From contig CM067109.1 of the NCBI GenBank assembly GCA_034008185.1, forward strand, positions 33,078,885 through 33,142,884: a stretch of DNA of 64,000 nt. Direction: 5' to 3'. The position numbers and the translations under genes were made by a program. Below the pieces are notes generated by a model that was not told the origin of the DNA, did not search any database, and worked only from the letters and a program-made list of their open reading frames with translations. Every line of letters begins with the position of its first letter. Positions within the stretch are counted from its first letter, which is position 1. This DNA is from Gorsachius magnificus. Taxonomy: Eukaryota > Chordata > Aves > Pelecaniformes > Ardeidae. This document shows, piece by piece, positions 62,164 to 64,000 of the stretch.

Positions 62164-64000
62164 TGAAGTCCAGAAAATGAGAACCAAGTTACTAGAACTT
62201 ATTGTTAATAATAAATTTTCAGAAAGGGTTCTTTTGCATTGCAATAGGAACAAGAATTTTGTCTGGTGATCTTGTGTAACAGAAACCTTTACATATGAAG
62301 AAGGTGGGCACTCAGTGTAGCATAGAGGATAGGACAGGGAGAAAATTATGCTCCTTTGTAATCACTTTGTAAGTCCAAAATGCAGAAAGTAACTGTGTCA
62401 GAAAATACTGTGACAGCTTCATAAGCAAATAAGTGTATCAAATGTAATGTTTTTCCATATTGCAAAGTTGGGTCATCACTGTAAAGAGCAACCATAAGCA
62501 AAATAAAATCCATTGCAGGGAAAGCCATTTAAAAATACAAGAAATTAAAAGTTCAGGTCTGATTTTGAGAGATTAATTTAGAAATCACTAGCCAGAAGAT
62601 CTCACTGAAGTATTATCTGGCCTTTGTTGTATTTAAACATGCAAAACCAGTAAGCTTGTGGTTTTCAGGCTGAACTGATTCCTGAGGGAAGAAAAAGAAA
62701 TTCTAGTTTCAGCTGGTCATACAGAGACAAGATATATTAATTTGTTTCTCTCAGCTCCTCAATCTTTATGAAGGGTCTCAGAGTCTAAACTGATGATGAT
62801 TCCATTGTACCTGCCACGTGATCAACTGATTTGGATCACTCAACAGAATCTTTCTTTGGGACCACGTTGTGAGTTTGTGCACAGTTTTCCCACGGCTGAG
62901 ACAAGACTTGGGACCTTTGGCCTACATAGTTGGCAATCCTACCAGATGACACATAGGGGAGTCACAACAAACAGTGTTAAATTGGTCTCAGTTAGAAGTT
63001 GGTGTGTAAGAAACTTCGAAGACTTATTGAAAAAAAAAATATATATAAAAGAGAAAAAGTTAATTTATTTCCATTCCTTGACAGTATGGTAAATTGATAA
63101 ACTTTTCTAACAGGATAAACTCTGGTATTCCAAATGCACAGTACAGACACTATTGCATACGCACAGTTCAACATCAACGAGGAACTAACAGATAATTGTA
63201 GACTACATCTCATACTTGCATTTTGCATAATTCCTGCCTTAAATAAGAATTTTACATTTCATAATGTAATGAATAATGTGAAACACTGTGTAGTGCTACT
63301 AAATAAGCAAATTAAGTAAGCAAGTTTTAAAATGTCAGTCTTTCCCACCTTTATCCATTATATTTCATTTATTGTAACTCAAACATGGAATAGAACACCT
63401 TTAAGAACAAATACACATGCTGCCATTTGCTTGACATATTAATTAATGTCTTTAATCTCAGATGCAGTAGTACATTGTGTTATATTTTCTAAATAATCCA
63501 ATCACTGATCTTGTGCTAAATCAGATTCCCTATCTGTGTGAAAGAAGTGTTCTTTTCAACCTTACTCGATGGTTCTTGTTAATGAAACAATACTATTGTT
63601 AGAGTTCTGGTTTTCCTTATGGACTACCTTTTTATAGGGAATCATCTCACTAAGATTCACTGACTTTCTATCTTCTCCTTAATTTCCAAAAAATCAAGTT
63701 GTAACAAAAAGAAATCTTTGGTTTGAGTTCTTAATTTCTTAATGTAGGAAGGAAAGAAAAGGCAAAAACCTTGCATCTTTCTATGTAATTTTTTTCTACA
63801 ATAATTCTCACCTGCCAGTAAAACATATAAGATAGATAATTTCAAAAATTTTCCAATTCCTTTACTCAGAGTGTTTCCATACTTTCATCTTTATTACGTA
63901 TGTGTACCATCTCTGTGTATAATCACATCTCTGCTAAGCATCTGCAACGTTAATGAATGGATACTTTCTTTTCTCCCTTCCTTCCTCTTTCAAATATTTC
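62164..64000. other. Unique AT-rich stretch to the window end
   Basis: No gene, CR1 or LTR recognised. The open frame at 62793-63092 has no motif and ends in a Lys-rich low-complexity run. Confidence 0.55.

Noticed and set aside
1..64000. CRISPR array, operon, prophage or new defence system
   Set aside because: No regularly spaced short repeats and no compact gene runs; the sequence character is that of a bird chromosome, so such systems are not expected or seen.

Overview
The window looks like avian nuclear DNA. It is AT-rich, has no operon-like gene packing, and is studded with CR1-type LINE retrotransposons. Several of these end in the short ATTCTATG-like direct repeats typical of bird CR1. 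It also holds four solo LTRs of one endogenous-retrovirus family that I recognise from many bird genomes: they begin near TGTCCTGGTTTC and end near TTAAACCACGACA. I see no intact host protein-coding gene, no rRNA or tRNA gene, no CRISPR array and no bacterial-type feature. The only long open frames that are clearly protein-derived belong to CR1 ORF2 (endonuclease plus reverse transcriptase). The window is therefore best read as intergenic or intronic sequence shaped by repeats.

Layout. 1-2436 (+) is a young CR1 (copy A) whose ORF2 is broken by one in-frame TGA; it abuts an older CR1 tail (2437-2750). A unique AT-rich stretch leads to LTR 1 (8277-8882). CR1 fragments follow at 9783-10066 (-) and 10691-12076 (+). 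After a long repeat-poor stretch (12.1-23.6 kb), which contains one unexplained protein-like ORF pair (20324-20802, -), come LTR 2 (23593-24165) and a CR1 fragment (24585-25049, -). A second young CR1 (copy B, 28944-31016, -) is almost identical to copy A but inverted. Copy C (about 32760-35068, +) is an older relative. An ancient CR1 lies at 37485-39610 (-). LTR 3 is at 47928-48474 (-) and LTR 4 at 54266-54824 (+). CR1 elements also lie at 51930-53690, 59785-61228 and 61409-62163 (all +).

The most informative observations are relationships among repeats. (1) Three CR1 copies share a TGA at the same ORF2 codon. (2) A 493-bp segment with a single mismatch occurs at 53155-53647 and 61409-61901. 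The second copy carries the first one's internal-deletion junction and then continues into undeleted CR1 sequence, so it is a mosaic. (3) Copies A and B form a roughly 2-kb inverted repeat about 26.5 kb apart. (4) The four LTRs share both ends but have two different middles, and each has a recognisable 5-bp target duplication. I found no convincing new biological system beyond these mobile-element events. Element boundaries are estimates made by eye and are good to about 5-30 bp unless stated otherwise.
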